From positions 1 to 64,000 of the forward strand of contig JAITTX010000306.1 in NCBI GenBank assembly GCA_031286755.1: DNA of 64,000 nt, written 5' to 3'. Below, piece after piece: positions 16,223 through 25,126 of this stretch; the first letter of the stretch is position 1, and every line of letters starts with the position of its first letter. The DNA comes from Paraburkholderia sp. Lineage in GTDB: Bacteria > Pseudomonadota > Gammaproteobacteria > Burkholderiales > Burkholderiaceae. The translations under genes and the position numbers were made by a program. The notes beneath the pieces were generated by a model. It was not told where the DNA came from. It was given only the letters and a program-made list of their open reading frames with translations, and ran no database searches.

Positions 16223-17542
16223 TCAATCGACGCGGCGCTCGTGAATGCTCCAGACGGCAAGCAGCGTGACGAAGCCGCATGCAACCATGTAGAGCGCCGG
16301 CGAAAGCGGGTTGCCGGTCCTGGCGATGAGCCAGGTGACGATGAACTGCGAGCTGCCGCCGAACACCGTCACACCCACGCTGTAGATCACCGAGAGGCCG
16401 CTCGCGCGCACGCCGGCCGGCAACATCTCCATGAGCACGAGCAGCATGGGCGTCGAGCCGAGGTTCGAAGCCGCCGTCAGCAGCACCGAAAGCGCCAGCA
16501 CGAGCGGCACGCTGGGAAAGCGCGTCATGAGCCAGAACGCCGGCACCACCGCGACGATGTTGAAGGCGAGCGCGCCCAGCACGAGCGGCTTGCGGCGCGC
16601 GAGCCTATCGGCGAGCCGCCCCGAAACGAGCGAGGCCACGAGCATCGTGATGCCGGTGGCGCAGCCCGAGAGCAGCGAAAGCGAAGGCGGCATTTTCAGC
16701 ACGCGAATCATGTAGGTGGGCATGAAGAACACCACGAGATACATGCCCACCGTGCCCGCCGTGACCGAAAAAATGCCCTTGAGCACCTTGCCGCCATGCT
16801 CGCGCATGAGCGTGCGCAGCGGGCTGGGCGCATCGGGCGCGGCCTCGTGCGTCTCGTCGAGCTTCGCGCGGATATAGAGCCCCACCGGCGCAATCGCCAG
16901 GCCGCCGAGAAACGGCAGGCGCCAGCCCCAGCTTTCGAGCGCATGCGGCGTGAGCGTGGCGTAGAGCAGCGCGCCCGTGAACGCGCCAACCAGCGCGGAG
17001 ATGCCCTGGCTGCCCAGTTGCCAGCTCACGCGAAAGCCGCGCTGCCCCACCGAGCCCGACTCCATCAACATCGACGTGGCAGCGCCAATCTCGCCGCCGA
17101 GCGAAAAGCCCTGCAGCAGACGCCCCGCGAGCAGCACGAGCGAGCCGTACACGCCCGCCTGCGCATAGGTGGGCGCCAGCGAAATGCACAACGTGCCGGC
17201 CACCATCAGCGCGATGGTGAGGGTCATGGCCGCTTTGCGTCCGCGCCGGTCGGCATAGCTGCCGATCACGAGGCCGCCGAGCGGACGCATCACGAAGCCA
17301 ATGCCGAAAGTGGCCACCGCAAGCAGCAGCGAACCAAAGGGACTATCCGAGGGAAAGAAGAGCCGACCGATCAGGAGCGCGAAGAAACTGTAGACCGTGA
17401 AGTCGTACATTTCGAGCGCATTGCCGATCGAGCACGCGGCGATCAGGCGGAACTGGCTCTGGCGCGCCGGCGCGTGGCCGGCGGCGGCGGCGCTCGTGCT
17501 GGCGAGCGTGTCGGCGTCGGCGCTGAGCGTAGCGTCATTCAT
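16223..17542 (-). CDS. MFS transporter, metabolite:proton symporter (MHS) family
   Basis: A 439-aa inner-membrane carrier with 12 predicted helices. It has the MHS family start GNALEMYDFTVYSFFALLIG and the RPLGGLVIGSYADRRGRKAA loop between helices 2 and 3, as in citrate, proline-betaine (ProP) and dicarboxylate carriers, plus LLQGFSLGGEIGAATSML. The ATG at 17542 has a GGAGAT ribosome site. It is transcribed leftwards with the M20 hydrolase and is divergent from the LysR gene at 17839, its likely regulator. Confidence 0.9.
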   Translation of the reverse strand: MNDATLSADADTLASTSAAAAGHAPARQSQFRLIAACSIGNALEMYDFTVYSFFALLIGRLFFPSDSPFGSLLLAVATFGIGFVMRPLGGLVIGSYADRRGRKAAMTLTIALMVAGTLCISLAPTYAQAGVYGSLVLLAGRLLQGFSLGGEIGAATSMLMESGSVGQRGFRVSWQLGSQGISALVGAFTGALLYATLTPHALESWGWRLPFLGGLAIAPVGLYIRAKLDETHEAAPDAPSPLRTLMREHGGKVLKGIFSVTAGTVGMYLVVFFMPTYMIRVLKMPPSLSLLSGCATGITMLVASLVSGRLADRLARRKPLVLGALAFNIVAVVPAFWLMTRFPSVPLVLALSVLLTAASNLGSTPMLLVLMEMLPAGVRASGLSVIYSVGVTVFGGSSQFIVTWLIARTGNPLSPALYMVACGFVTLLAVWSIHERRVD

Positions 17543-17721
17543 GGCGGATCTCCGCAGGCAGGGTTGAACGTCGCGAGGGTGGCGTGGGTGCCATTCGTGC
17601 GCCTTGGGCGGACCCGTCATGCGCTCGGGGTGCGCATGCGGCAGTGCGAACTTCTATTCAAAGGCAGGCGCGAGTCGATATTCAGGCAAGGTTCAGGTTT
17701 GAAAAACTGAGAAATTTTCAT

Positions 17722-17754
17722 CGTGATAACCAGATAGAATCACCGTCATAACCA
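17722..17754. promoter_or_regulatory. direct-repeat operator candidate in the MFS/lysR intergenic region
   Basis: CGTGATAACCA (17722-17732) and CGTCATAACCA (17744-17754) match at 10 of 11 bases and lie 22 bp apart, two helical turns, in the 296-bp divergent region. This is where a LysR tetramer should bind. Confidence 0.4.
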
Positions 17755-17838
17755 TCGGTCAGCAGCCATCGGGAAAAGTACCGACACTCGCCGCCCTGTG
17801 GTCCGCCCATCATGCGAGGCCCCGGAGGAATTCATCGA

Positions 17839-18834
17839 ATGAAACTGCATCAGTTGCGCGTCCTGCTCGCGCTCGCGCAGCACGGCAGCATGCACGAGGC
17901 ATCGCGCAGCCTGCACGTCTCGCAGCCCGCGCTGTCCAAAGCGATTGCCGAACTCGAGCGCGAGTTGGGCGTGACACTCATTTCGCGCTCTGTGCGCGGC
18001 GTGAGCCTCACGAACTACGGACGTGCGCTCGTCAAACGCGCGAGCGTGGTCGAGCACGAATTGCGCCACGCGCTCGAAGACATCGAGTCCATGCGCGGCC
18101 ACGCCGAGGCGCAGCTCAATATCGGCTTCTCCGCAGTGGCTTCGAGCGGCCCCTTGCCGGAGTCCATCGCCGCGTTTCGCACGCGCTTTCCCGCAGTGAC
18201 GATTCGCGCCTACGAAATGCGGCCGCAGCAGATTCTCGAAGGCCTGCGCGAAGGCCATCTCGACCTGGCGCTCATCTCCACGAACAGCGGCCCCGGCACC
18301 AGCGCGTTTCAATGGGAGCCGCTCTTTTCGGTGGGCATGCATGTGGCCGCGCGCCCCGGCCATCCGCTCGCGCGCGCGACGCGCATCCGCTCGCTCATCG
18401 ACGCGCAATGGCTCACGCTCGACCCGCTCGACGACCCGGGCAGCCCGCTCGCGAGCCTGATGCGCCTGCACCGGCTGGAGATGCCGCGCAACGTCGTGCA
18501 GAGCAGCTCGAATCTGCTCGGGCTGCAACTGGCCACGTGCACGGACCTCATCAGCGTATGGTCCGATTTCGTGTTCTATGCACGCACGGGCCCGCTCGCG
18601 CTGAATCCCGACGCGCTCAAGCCGCTGCCGATCCGCGACGAATTACCGGACTATCACGTGTTCATGGTGTATCGCTCGCCCGATCTGATGACGCAGACCT
18701 GCCTTGAATTCAGTAAGGAAGTGCGCCATCGCGGACGCAAGATGGTGTCGCCGCGTATTGCGGCACAAGCGGCGGCACAAGCGGCGGCCCAGGCGGCGGC
18801 GCGCGGGCGCAAAGGCGCCAGCGCCACGAGATGA
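17839..18834 (+). CDS. LysR family transcriptional regulator
   Basis: A 331-aa LysR protein. The N-terminal helix-turn-helix is clear: MKLHQLRVLLALAQHGSMHE then SLHVSQPALSKAIAELEREL (about residues 1-60). The periplasmic-binding-like effector domain follows (about 88-300). The ATG at 17839 has GGAGGA at good distance; an upstream ATG at 17812 adds only nine residues. The C-terminus ends in an unusual Ala/Gln-rich tail with basic residues, coded by a 12-nt tandem repeat. It is divergent from the MHS carrier and M20 hydrolase and probably activates them. Confidence 0.9.
   Translation: MKLHQLRVLLALAQHGSMHEASRSLHVSQPALSKAIAELERELGVTLISRSVRGVSLTNYGRALVKRASVVEHELRHALEDIESMRGHAEAQLNIGFSAVASSGPLPESIAAFRTRFPAVTIRAYEMRPQQILEGLREGHLDLALISTNSGPGTSAFQWEPLFSVGMHVAARPGHPLARATRIRSLIDAQWLTLDPLDDPGSPLASLMRLHRLEMPRNVVQSSSNLLGLQLATCTDLISVWSDFVFYARTGPLALNPDALKPLPIRDELPDYHVFMVYRSPDLMTQTCLEFSKEVRHRGRKMVSPRIAAQAAAQAAAQAAARGRKGASATR
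18760..18800 (+). repeat. 12-nt tandem repeat coding the LysR C-terminal tail
   Basis: About 3.4 copies of a GGCGGCACAAGC-type unit give an AAQAAAQAAAQAA tail. Such a repeat can change copy number by slippage without shifting the frame. Confidence 0.7.
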
Positions 18835-18863
18835 GCGACGCGCCTGGCAGCGCCATTCGCATC

Positions 18864-18891
18864 ATTTCGATAAATGTTGAAATATCGAAAT
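18864..18891. promoter_or_regulatory. ArsR operator
   Basis: ATTTCGATA (18864-18872) and TATCGAAAT (18883-18891) are perfect 9-bp inverted arms with a 10-bp spacer, 21 bp before the arsR start. The size and position fit the binding site of a dimeric winged-helix ArsR repressor. Confidence 0.7.
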
Positions 18892-18912
18892 ATAACGGGT
18901 AGTCTTGCGGCC

Positions 18913-19257
18913 ATGGACTCCAACCTTGCCGTACGCGCGCTCGGCGCGCTTGCCCACGATTCACGTCTCGCGATCTTCCGCTCGCTCGTCGCTGCTGGAG
19001 AAAACGGCATGGCCGCCGGCGAAATCGCGCAGCAACTGGGCCTCGCTCCCTCGAGCCTCTCATTCCATCTCAAGGACCTGTCGCACGCGGATCTCGTGCG
19101 GTCACGCCAGGAAGGACGCTTCGTCATCTACACGGCGAACTTCGGCGCCATGGCCGATCTGGTCGGCTTTCTCACAGAGAATTGCTGCGGCGGCGCGGCG
19201 TGCGCCGCAAGCGCGCTTCCCCAGGTCTGCGGCAGCAATCATGGGCCCGCGCGATGA
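18913..19257 (+). CDS. arsR: arsenic-responsive repressor ArsR
   Basis: A 114-aa ArsR/SmtB winged-helix repressor of the ars operon. The recognition helix region is SSLSFHLKDLSHADLV (about residues 47-62). The classical CxCxxC in the DNA-binding helix is missing. Instead there are cysteines near the C-terminus, Cys91-Cys92, Cys97 and Cys106, resembling the vicinal-pair As(III) site of Acidithiobacillus-type ArsR. The ATG at 18913 was chosen because the upstream ATG at 18874 lies inside the operator. Its stop overlaps the arsC ATG (ATGA). As(III) binding should release the operator and induce arsR-arsC-acr3-arsH. Confidence 0.92.
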   Translation: MDSNLAVRALGALAHDSRLAIFRSLVAAGENGMAAGEIAQQLGLAPSSLSFHLKDLSHADLVRSRQEGRFVIYTANFGAMADLVGFLTENCCGGAACAASALPQVCGSNHGPAR

Positions 19258-19748
19258 CCACGCACGTACTCATTCTTTGCACCCACAACTCCGCGCGCAG
19301 CGTGCTGGCCGAGGGCATGCTGAATCACTGGGCGCGCAAGCTCGGCAAGAACGTCCGCGCCCACAGCGCAGGCAGTGCGCCGAGCGGGCGCGTCAACCCG
19401 TTCGCGCTGGAGGCGCTGTCGAATGCGGGAGTCGACACGCGGGGTTGCCGCAGCAAAAGCTGGGACGAATTCGCGGCGAGCGACGCTCAGTCAATGCGCG
19501 CGGTCATTACCGTGTGCGACAGCGCGGCGGCGGAGCCATGCCCATATTGGCCTGGCAGCCCGGTCAAGGTGCACTGGGGATACCCTGACCCCTCCAATGC
19601 CGCAGGCGGCGACGAGGGCAAGCGCCAGGCCTTCGAACTCACGCGCCAGGCCATTGGCTATCGCATGCTTCAGCTACTGTCACTTCCTCTGGATAACTTA
19701 TCAAATGCAGAGCTTCAGCACGCACTGAACGACATCCTGCACAGTTGA
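19254..19748 (+). CDS. arsC: arsenate reductase, low-molecular-weight phosphatase type
   Basis: A 164-aa cytoplasmic enzyme that reduces As(V) to As(III) for export. The N-terminus carries the protein-tyrosine-phosphatase-like P-loop CTHNSAR (CX5R, Cys9 to Arg15). The later HWGYPDPSNAAGGDE motif supplies the general-acid aspartate. This belongs to the thioredoxin- or glutathione-coupled LMW-PTP class rather than the E. coli R773 glutaredoxin type. It overlaps arsR by 4 bp and is followed 15 bp later by acr3. Confidence 0.92.
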   Translation: MTTHVLILCTHNSARSVLAEGMLNHWARKLGKNVRAHSAGSAPSGRVNPFALEALSNAGVDTRGCRSKSWDEFAASDAQSMRAVITVCDSAAAEPCPYWPGSPVKVHWGYPDPSNAAGGDEGKRQAFELTRQAIGYRMLQLLSLPLDNLSNAELQHALNDILHS

Positions 19749-19763
19749 CACCCCCGCAATTCG

Positions 19764-20834
19764 ATGAACACCCCAAACGCCGCCACTACAGCGCATGCTG
19801 CGCTCAAGCCCGCCATAAGCTTCTTCGAACGCTATTTGACCGTCTGGGTTGCGCTGTGCATTATCGCGGGCATCGCCCTGGGTCAGTTTTTTCCGGGCGT
19901 TTTCCAGCTCATCGGCCGCATGGAATACGCACAGATCAATCTCCCGGTGGGCCTGCTCATCTGGGTGATGATCATCCCAATGCTCGTCAAGGTCGACTTC
20001 GGTTCGCTCCATGAAGTCCGCCAGCACATCAAGGGCATCGGCGTCACGCTGGTGGTGAACTGGCTCGTCAAGCCGTTCTCCATGGCTTTTCTGGGCTGGC
20101 TGTTCATCAAGCACGCATTCGCGCCGCTGCTGCCCGCGGCGCAACTCGACAGCTACGTAGCCGGCCTGATCCTGCTGGCCGCCGCGCCGTGCACGGCCAT
20201 GGTGTTCGTCTGGAGCCGGCTGAGCGGCGGCGACCCGCTTTTCACGCTCTCGCAGGTCGCCTTGAACGACAGCATCATGGTGGTCGCCTTTGCGCCGCTG
20301 GTCGGCCTGCTGCTGGGCATCTCCGCCATTGCCGTCCCCTGGGCGACGTTGCTCACATCGGTCGTGCTCTATATCGTGATTCCGGTGATACTCGCGCAGA
20401 TCCTGCGAAAGCTGCTGCTTTCCGGCGGGCAAACGCAATTCGACACGATCATGGCGAAGATCGGTCCATGGTCCATCGCCGCCCTTCTCGCGACGCTCGT
20501 CCTGCTGTTCGCGTTTCAAGGCAAAGCCATCATCGAGCAGCCGCTCGTGATTGTTTTGTTGGCAGTCCCAATTCTCATTCAGGTGTTTTTCAACGCCGCG
20601 CTTGCCTATGGGCTCAATCGCGCGGTGGGAGAAAAGCACAATATCGCGTGTCCGTCCGCGCTGATCGGCGCGTCCAACTTCTTCGAGCTGGCCGTTGCCA
20701 CGGCAATCGGCCTGTTCGGCTTTCACTCGGGCGCCGCCCTCGCAACCGTCGTCGGCGTGTTGATCGAGGTGCCGGTCATGCTGCTCGTGGTGCGCATCGT
20801 CAACCGGTCAAAAAACTGGTACGAATGCGCCTGA
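19764..20834 (+). CDS. acr3: arsenite efflux transporter ACR3
   Basis: A 356-aa inner-membrane carrier with about ten hydrophobic helices that exports As(III). Diagnostic ACR3 residues are seen in [17 protein letters not shown] (conserved Cys143) with [15 protein letters not shown] following, and in the later [20 protein letters not shown]. The ribosome site before the ATG is weak, so translation may be coupled to arsC 15 bp upstream. It belongs to the ACR3 (BASS) family, not the E. coli ArsB family. Confidence 0.95.
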   Translation: MNTPNAATTAHAALKPAISFFERYLTVWVALCIIAGIALGQFFPGVFQLIGRMEYAQINLPVGLLIWVMIIPMLVKVDFGSLHEVRQHIKGIGVTLVVNWLVKPFSMAFLGWLFIKHAFAPLLPAAQLDSYVAGLILLAAAPCTAMVFVWSRLSGGDPLFTLSQVALNDSIMVVAFAPLVGLLLGISAIAVPWATLLTSVVLYIVIPVILAQILRKLLLSGGQTQFDTIMAKIGPWSIAALLATLVLLFAFQGKAIIEQPLVIVLLAVPILIQVFFNAALAYGLNRAVGEKHNIACPSALIGASNFFELAVATAIGLFGFHSGAALATVVGVLIEVPVMLLVVRIVNRSKNWYECA

Positions 20835-20862
20835 ATCGAACGCGCGCCCAAACTCGCCATTG

Positions 20863-21600
20863 ATGCGGAGAACCAGCTTGTCCGATCTCACCACCGATTT
20901 GCCGCAGCTCGACGCGGCCCAGTTTCGCGCTCCCGATGCAAGCCAGTTGCGGCCTGCAAAAGCCTCGACGCATCCACCGCGCTTCCTGCTGCTTTACGGT
21001 TCGCTGCGGGCGCGCTCGTTCAGCCGGTTATTGACCGAGGAGGCGGCGCGCCTGCTCGTGGCAATGGGCGCGGAAGTGCGCACCTTCAATCCGAGCGGTT
21101 TGCCATTGCCCGACGACGCGCCGGAAAGCCACCCGAAAGTGGCGGAGCTGCGCGAGCTCGTGCAGTGGTGCGAAGGCATGGTCTGGTGCTCGCCGGAGCG
21201 CCATGGCGCCATGACCGGCATCATGAAGTCGCAGATCGACTGGATTCCGTTGTCGATGGGCGCCGTTCGGCCAACCCAGGGAAAAACGCTCGCGGTCATG
21301 CAGGTGAGCGGCGGCTCGCAGTCGTTCAACGCCGTGAACCAGATGCGCGTGCTCGGCCGCTGGATGCGCATGCTGACCATACCCAACCAGTCGTCGGTGG
21401 CGAAGGCGTTTCTGGAGTTCGACGAAGCCGGGCGCATGAAGGCGTCCGCGTATTTCGACCGCGTCGTGGACGTCATGGAGGAGCTCGTCAAATTCACCTT
21501 GCTGACTCGCGACATCGCGCCTTATCTGGTGGACAGGTATAGCGAGCGAAAGGAAAGCGCGGAGGCGTTGTCGAAGCGGGTGAATCAGGCCGGCATCTGA
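20863..21600 (+). CDS. arsH: arsenical resistance flavoprotein ArsH
   Basis: A 245-aa NADPH-dependent FMN reductase-like protein. The flavin phosphate loop is [15 protein letters not shown] (about residues 43-57), and the body has the ArsH pattern [20 protein letters not shown]. ArsH oxidises trivalent organoarsenicals or reduces quinones and metals. The ATG at 20863 was used; a TTG at 20860 directly precedes it, and a TTG at 20878 has GGAG in a better position, so the true N-terminus may be five residues shorter. It is the last gene of the ars operon and is followed at once by a hairpin. Confidence 0.92.
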   Translation: MRRTSLSDLTTDLPQLDAAQFRAPDASQLRPAKASTHPPRFLLLYGSLRARSFSRLLTEEAARLLVAMGAEVRTFNPSGLPLPDDAPESHPKVAELRELVQWCEGMVWCSPERHGAMTGIMKSQIDWIPLSMGAVRPTQGKTLAVMQVSGGSQSFNAVNQMRVLGRWMRMLTIPNQSSVAKAFLEFDEAGRMKASAYFDRVVDVMEELVKFTLLTRDIAPYLVDRYSERKESAEALSKRVNQAGI

Positions 21601-21606
21601 GGCTTG

Positions 21607-21626
21607 ATAAATCGGGCGATTTATTT
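21607..21626 (+). terminator. ars operon terminator
   Basis: ATAAATCG (21607-21614) pairs with CGATTTAT (21617-21624), beginning 7 bp after the arsH stop and followed by TT. Confidence 0.5.
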
Positions 21627-21714
21627 CGCGCGGCCGCTTCGTATATGTCGTGGGCGTTTTTGCAAACACTCAACAGCAGCAACGCACCAGGGCCGGGCAT
21701 TTCACATCGAGTAT

Positions 21715-21742
21715 TTAAAAAGCCCCGCTGCGCAGCGGGGCT
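21715..21742 (-). terminator. terminator of ppk2
   Basis: A perfect 22-bp palindrome (21721-21742, AGCCCCGCTGC centre) is followed on the minus strand by a T-rich run (21715-21720). It lies 31 bp beyond the ppk2 stop. Confidence 0.75.
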
Positions 21743-21773
21743 CGTGGCTTGCAACAGCGCAGCCTTTCAGCCC

Positions 21774-22631
21774 TCAATACACCTCCGGCACGAATCGATA
21801 CGGATAGTCGGGCTCGACATAGCCCCTATCCTTTTGCCGCGCGGGCAGGCTGACTTCTTTGCGCTTGACTTCCTCGTAGGGGATCAGGTCCAGCAGATGG
21901 CGGATGAGATTCAGCCGCGCGCGCTTCTTGTCGTCGGCGTGCACGACATGCCATGGCGAGCGCTCGGTGTCGGTTGCGGCGATCATGTCGTCGCGCGCCC
22001 GTGAATAGTCGTACCAGCGCCGGTACGATTCGAGGTCCATGGGGGAGAGCTTCCACACCTTGCGCTCGTCGTTGATGCGCGCGTCAAGGCGCCGGGTCTG
22101 CTCCTCCGGACTGATTTCGAGCCAATATTTCACGAGTATCACGCCGGCGCTCTGAATCGCCTGTTCGAGAAGCGGAACGTCATGCAAGAACTGCACGGCC
22201 TGTTCCTCCGTGCAAAATCCCATCACACGCTCGACGCCCGCGCGGTTATACCAGCTACGGTCGAAAAGGATAATTTCGCCGCCAGCGGGCAAATGCGACA
22301 CGTAACGCTGCATGTACATCTGCGACTTCTCGCGCTCGGTGGGCGCGGGCAGCGCGACCACTCGAAAGACGCGGGCATTCACGCGCTGCATGATGGCCTT
22401 GATCGTACCGTCCTTGCCCGCGCCGTCCCGCCCCTCGAACAGCACGCAGATTCTGGCGCCGGTCGCCACGGCCCACTCCTGCAGCTTGACGAGTTCGACA
22501 CTGAGGCGATCCAGTTCTTTCCGGTATGCCTTCTCGCCCATCCGCCCGGCTTTCACCGCGCCGCCGACCTTGCCGGTCTTGTCTTTTTTCTCGACCTTTT
22601 CGGCCTTGTCGCCCCTGGAATCCTTCGCCAT
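21774..22631 (-). CDS. ppk2: polyphosphate kinase 2 family protein
   Basis: A 285-aa cytoplasmic PPK2-family kinase that transfers phosphate between polyphosphate and nucleoside diphosphates. Walker A EGRDGAGKDG (about residues 66-75) and the Walker-B/lid segment FDRSWYNRAGVERVMGF (about 119-135) are intact, as is the WYDYSRARDDM region. The N-terminal 30 residues are Lys/Gly-rich and probably disordered. The length fits a one-domain class I enzyme. A strong GGAGGAGG ribosome site precedes the ATG. It is monocistronic, with its own terminator. Confidence 0.92.
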   Translation of the reverse strand: MAKDSRGDKAEKVEKKDKTGKVGGAVKAGRMGEKAYRKELDRLSVELVKLQEWAVATGARICVLFEGRDGAGKDGTIKAIMQRVNARVFRVVALPAPTEREKSQMYMQRYVSHLPAGGEIILFDRSWYNRAGVERVMGFCTEEQAVQFLHDVPLLEQAIQSAGVILVKYWLEISPEEQTRRLDARINDERKVWKLSPMDLESYRRWYDYSRARDDMIAATDTERSPWHVVHADDKKRARLNLIRHLLDLIPYEEVKRKEVSLPARQKDRGYVEPDYPYRFVPEVY

Positions 22632-22780
22632 CGATACCTCCTCCAGAATGTGCTTCGAAAATTAAAAAGCACCCGCACTATCTGGTGGCGTCGAAAATGC
22701 GTCAATGATCTCAGTCAAGCAGTTTGCTGTCCTACAAGATTGCATCGGATTGCATCGATACGCGCGGAAATCAGCGTAAT

Positions 22781-24166
22781 TCAGCGCGCGTGCTCGCCAT
22801 TCAACACGAGGCGCGCTTCCAGTCCGCCGCCCGGGCGATTGTGCAGCGAAAGCTGCGCGCCCATCGCAACGGCCAGTTGGCGCGCAATCGCGAGACCCAG
22901 CCCCGTGCCGCCCGTGCCGCGATTGCGCGAGGTTTCGAGCCGGTGAAACGGTTCGAACACCGCTTCGAGCGAGGCCTCGGGAATACCCGGTCCGCGGTCG
23001 AGCACCGCGATCGTGACCTGCCCTTCAGCCGGTCCCTTGCTCAGCGCAATCTCCGCCGCGCCGGCGAATTTCAGCGCGTTGTCGACGAAATTGCCCACGA
23101 TGCGCTTGAGCGCCTGCGCGCGCGTGACCACGGCGAGCGGCGCGCGCGTCTCGTAGCGCACGTCACTGCCAGCATCCGTGTAATCGCACATGAGGCTGTC
23201 GAGCAGGGCATCGAGGTCCACGCGCACCGGCACTTCCGCCGTGCCATGCAGCGTGCGCGCGTAGGCCACGCCCTCCTTCACGAGCTGCTCCATCTCCTGG
23301 AGGTCCTGCCTGAGCCTGGCGCTCTGGGCATCGTCGTCCATGACGTCCACGCGCAGGCGCATGCGCGTGATGGGCGTTTGCAGATCATGCGAAATGGACG
23401 CCAGAATCTGCATGCGCTCGGTCATGTAGCCCGCGATGCGCGCCTGCATCGCGTTGAAGGCGCGCGCGGCGCGCGCCACTTCGGAAGGCCCGCTTTCCTC
23501 CAGGTGCGTGGCCTTGAGGTCGGGGCCGAGCGTGTCGGCGGCGCGCGCGAGCGCATCGAGCGGACGCGTCGCGATACGCACCGCGAGCCAGCAGCACACC
23601 GCCAGCACGACGAGTTGCAGGGCCAGCACGAGCGGCAGCCAGCGCGAGAGCGGCAGCGCCGATTGCGGATGCACGTCGATGGTGAGCGGCGAGCCGTCGG
23701 TGAGGCGCAAATGCACTTGCAGGTGCTCGCTATCGCCGGGAATGGCATTGGCCGTGAGCGCATAGTGCTTGCCGATGCCCTTCGCGATGGCCGACTCGTA
23801 GCGCTGCGAAAGCTGCGCGTCGGGCGCGACGCCGGGCACGCCCGGACCGAGCACGAAGGTATAGCTGCGCCGCGCGAGCCGGGGCAGCCAGGCGGCGCGC
23901 TGCGCGGCCGGCAGATTGTCGAGCAGCGCCACCGAGCTCGCCACTTCGCGCTCGACATAATCCATCATCATGTTGGCCGTGGTTTCGTCGCGCTCGGTGA
24001 GCGTGAGCCAGAACGACAGCGTCTGGGCGAGCGCGAGGCCCACGCAGAGAATCAGCGCGAGCCGCGCGAACAGCGTGCGCGGCCAGTGCGGCCAGCGTGG
24101 AGGACGGCGGCGCGCGTCCGTCGCGGCCGCCGCGCCGCGCTGCTCGTCATGGCTCGCGGCGCTCAT
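22781..24166 (-). CDS. sensor histidine kinase (EnvZ-like)
   Basis: A 461-aa inner-membrane two-component sensor. One membrane helix near residues 30-52 (LFARLALILCVGLALAQTL) and a second near 178-198 flank a periplasmic domain. Then come HAMP (ATRPLDALARAADTL), the H-box SISHDLQTPITRMRLRVD (phospho-His about residue 259), the N-box NFVDNALKFAG, DRGPGIPE, and GTGGTGLGLAIARQ. The layout resembles EnvZ/OmpR-group kinases with a short sensor. The ATG overlaps the stop of the response regulator gene by 4 bp, so the two are a pair. The signal is unknown. Confidence 0.92.
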   Translation of the reverse strand: MSAASHDEQRGAAAATDARRRPPRWPHWPRTLFARLALILCVGLALAQTLSFWLTLTERDETTANMMMDYVEREVASSVALLDNLPAAQRAAWLPRLARRSYTFVLGPGVPGVAPDAQLSQRYESAIAKGIGKHYALTANAIPGDSEHLQVHLRLTDGSPLTIDVHPQSALPLSRWLPLVLALQLVVLAVCCWLAVRIATRPLDALARAADTLGPDLKATHLEESGPSEVARAARAFNAMQARIAGYMTERMQILASISHDLQTPITRMRLRVDVMDDDAQSARLRQDLQEMEQLVKEGVAYARTLHGTAEVPVRVDLDALLDSLMCDYTDAGSDVRYETRAPLAVVTRAQALKRIVGNFVDNALKFAGAAEIALSKGPAEGQVTIAVLDRGPGIPEASLEAVFEPFHRLETSRNRGTGGTGLGLAIARQLAVAMGAQLSLHNRPGGGLEARLVLNGEHAR

Positions 24167-24903
24167 TGCGGCCCTTCGACAACGTTCACGGCCGCCGAGA
24201 ACACATAGCCCTCGTTGCGCAGCGTCTTGATGTAGCGAGGCTCGCGCGCGCCGTCGCGCAAACGCTGCCGCAGGCGGCTCACGAGCAGATCGATCGAGCG
24301 GTCGAACGCATCCGCCTGGCGCCCTTGCGTGAGATTGAGCAATTGGTCGCGCGTGAGCACGCGCTGCGGGTTGTCGAGAAATACGCGCAGCAGCCGGTAT
24401 TCGGCGCCGGAGAGCGCCACGAGCGTATTTTCCTCGTCGAGCAGATGGCGCGCCGTGGTGTCGAGCCGCCATTCGCCGAAGGCGAGCATCGACGCCGTTT
24501 CGCTCACCTGCATGCCGGGCGGCAGCATGCGCGTGCGGCGCAGGACCGAGCGGATGCGCGCGAGCAGTTCGCGCACGGCGAAGGGCTTCGCGAGGTAATC
24601 GTCGGCGCCCATTTCGAGGCCGACGATACGGTCCGTTTCCTCGCCGCGCGCCGTGAGCATGAGCACCGGCACCGCGCGAAAACGGCTCGCGCGCAGGTCG
24701 CGGCACAGCACGAGGCCGTCCTCGCCGGGCATCATGAGATCGAGCACGATGAGGTCCGGAGCGCCGCTCTCCAGCGCCGCGCGCATCTCGCGCCCGTTCG
24801 CGGCGAGCGATACGCGCATGCCGTTCTTCTCGAGGTAATCGGCAATCAGCTCGCGAATGCCGCGATCGTCGTCGACGATCAGAATGTGGTCGGTCTTTTC
24901 CAT
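24163..24903 (-). CDS. OmpR family response regulator
   Basis: A 246-aa two-component regulator. Receiver domain: acidic pair in LIVDDDRG (residues 8-15), phospho-acceptor Asp55 in VLDLMMPGEDG, and conserved Lys in LAKPF. The C-terminal winged helix (about residues 150-240) shows LSGAEYRLLRVFLDNPQRVL and RSIDLLVSRLRQRL, the OmpR type. It is coupled to the kinase gene downstream and lies 7 bp after a small membrane-protein gene, so it is probably transcribed with that gene and the GFA gene. Confidence 0.93.
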   Translation of the reverse strand: MEKTDHILIVDDDRGIRELIADYLEKNGMRVSLAANGREMRAALESGAPDLIVLDLMMPGEDGLVLCRDLRASRFRAVPVLMLTARGEETDRIVGLEMGADDYLAKPFAVRELLARIRSVLRRTRMLPPGMQVSETASMLAFGEWRLDTTARHLLDEENTLVALSGAEYRLLRVFLDNPQRVLTRDQLLNLTQGRQADAFDRSIDLLVSRLRQRLRDGAREPRYIKTLRNEGYVFSAAVNVVEGPQ

Positions 24904-24910
24904 GCGCCGA

Positions 24911-25126
24911 TCATACCCCGCGTGGGGCCGCGCCCGTGCTGCTCGCGCCGATTGCACCACTTGCGGCGCCCACTCCCTTCGCGTTTCGTCCCGGCGAATT
25001 GCGCCCGCCCTTGGGCACGATCCGCTCGCGGCGCGTGAGCATCGCCAGCGTACAGCCCAGCGGATACACTGCCTCGGTCGCAAGACCGCCCGCCACCAGG
25101 GCGAGCACCGCAAAGAGCCGTTTCAT
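24911..25126 (-). CDS. small membrane/secreted protein, function unknown
   Basis: A 71-aa hypothetical protein. The first 22 residues (MKRLFAVLALVAGGLATEAV) look like a signal peptide or single membrane anchor; the rest is Gly/Ala/Ser-rich with basic residues. The ATG has GGAGG upstream and overlaps the stop of the GFA gene (ATGA), so it appears translated as part of a GFA, small protein, regulator, kinase operon. No family recognised. It could be an accessory part of the two-component system, but this is only suggested by position. Confidence 0.5.
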   Translation of the reverse strand: MKRLFAVLALVAGGLATEAVYPLGCTLAMLTRRERIVPKGGRNSPGRNAKGVGAASGAIGASSTGAAPRGV

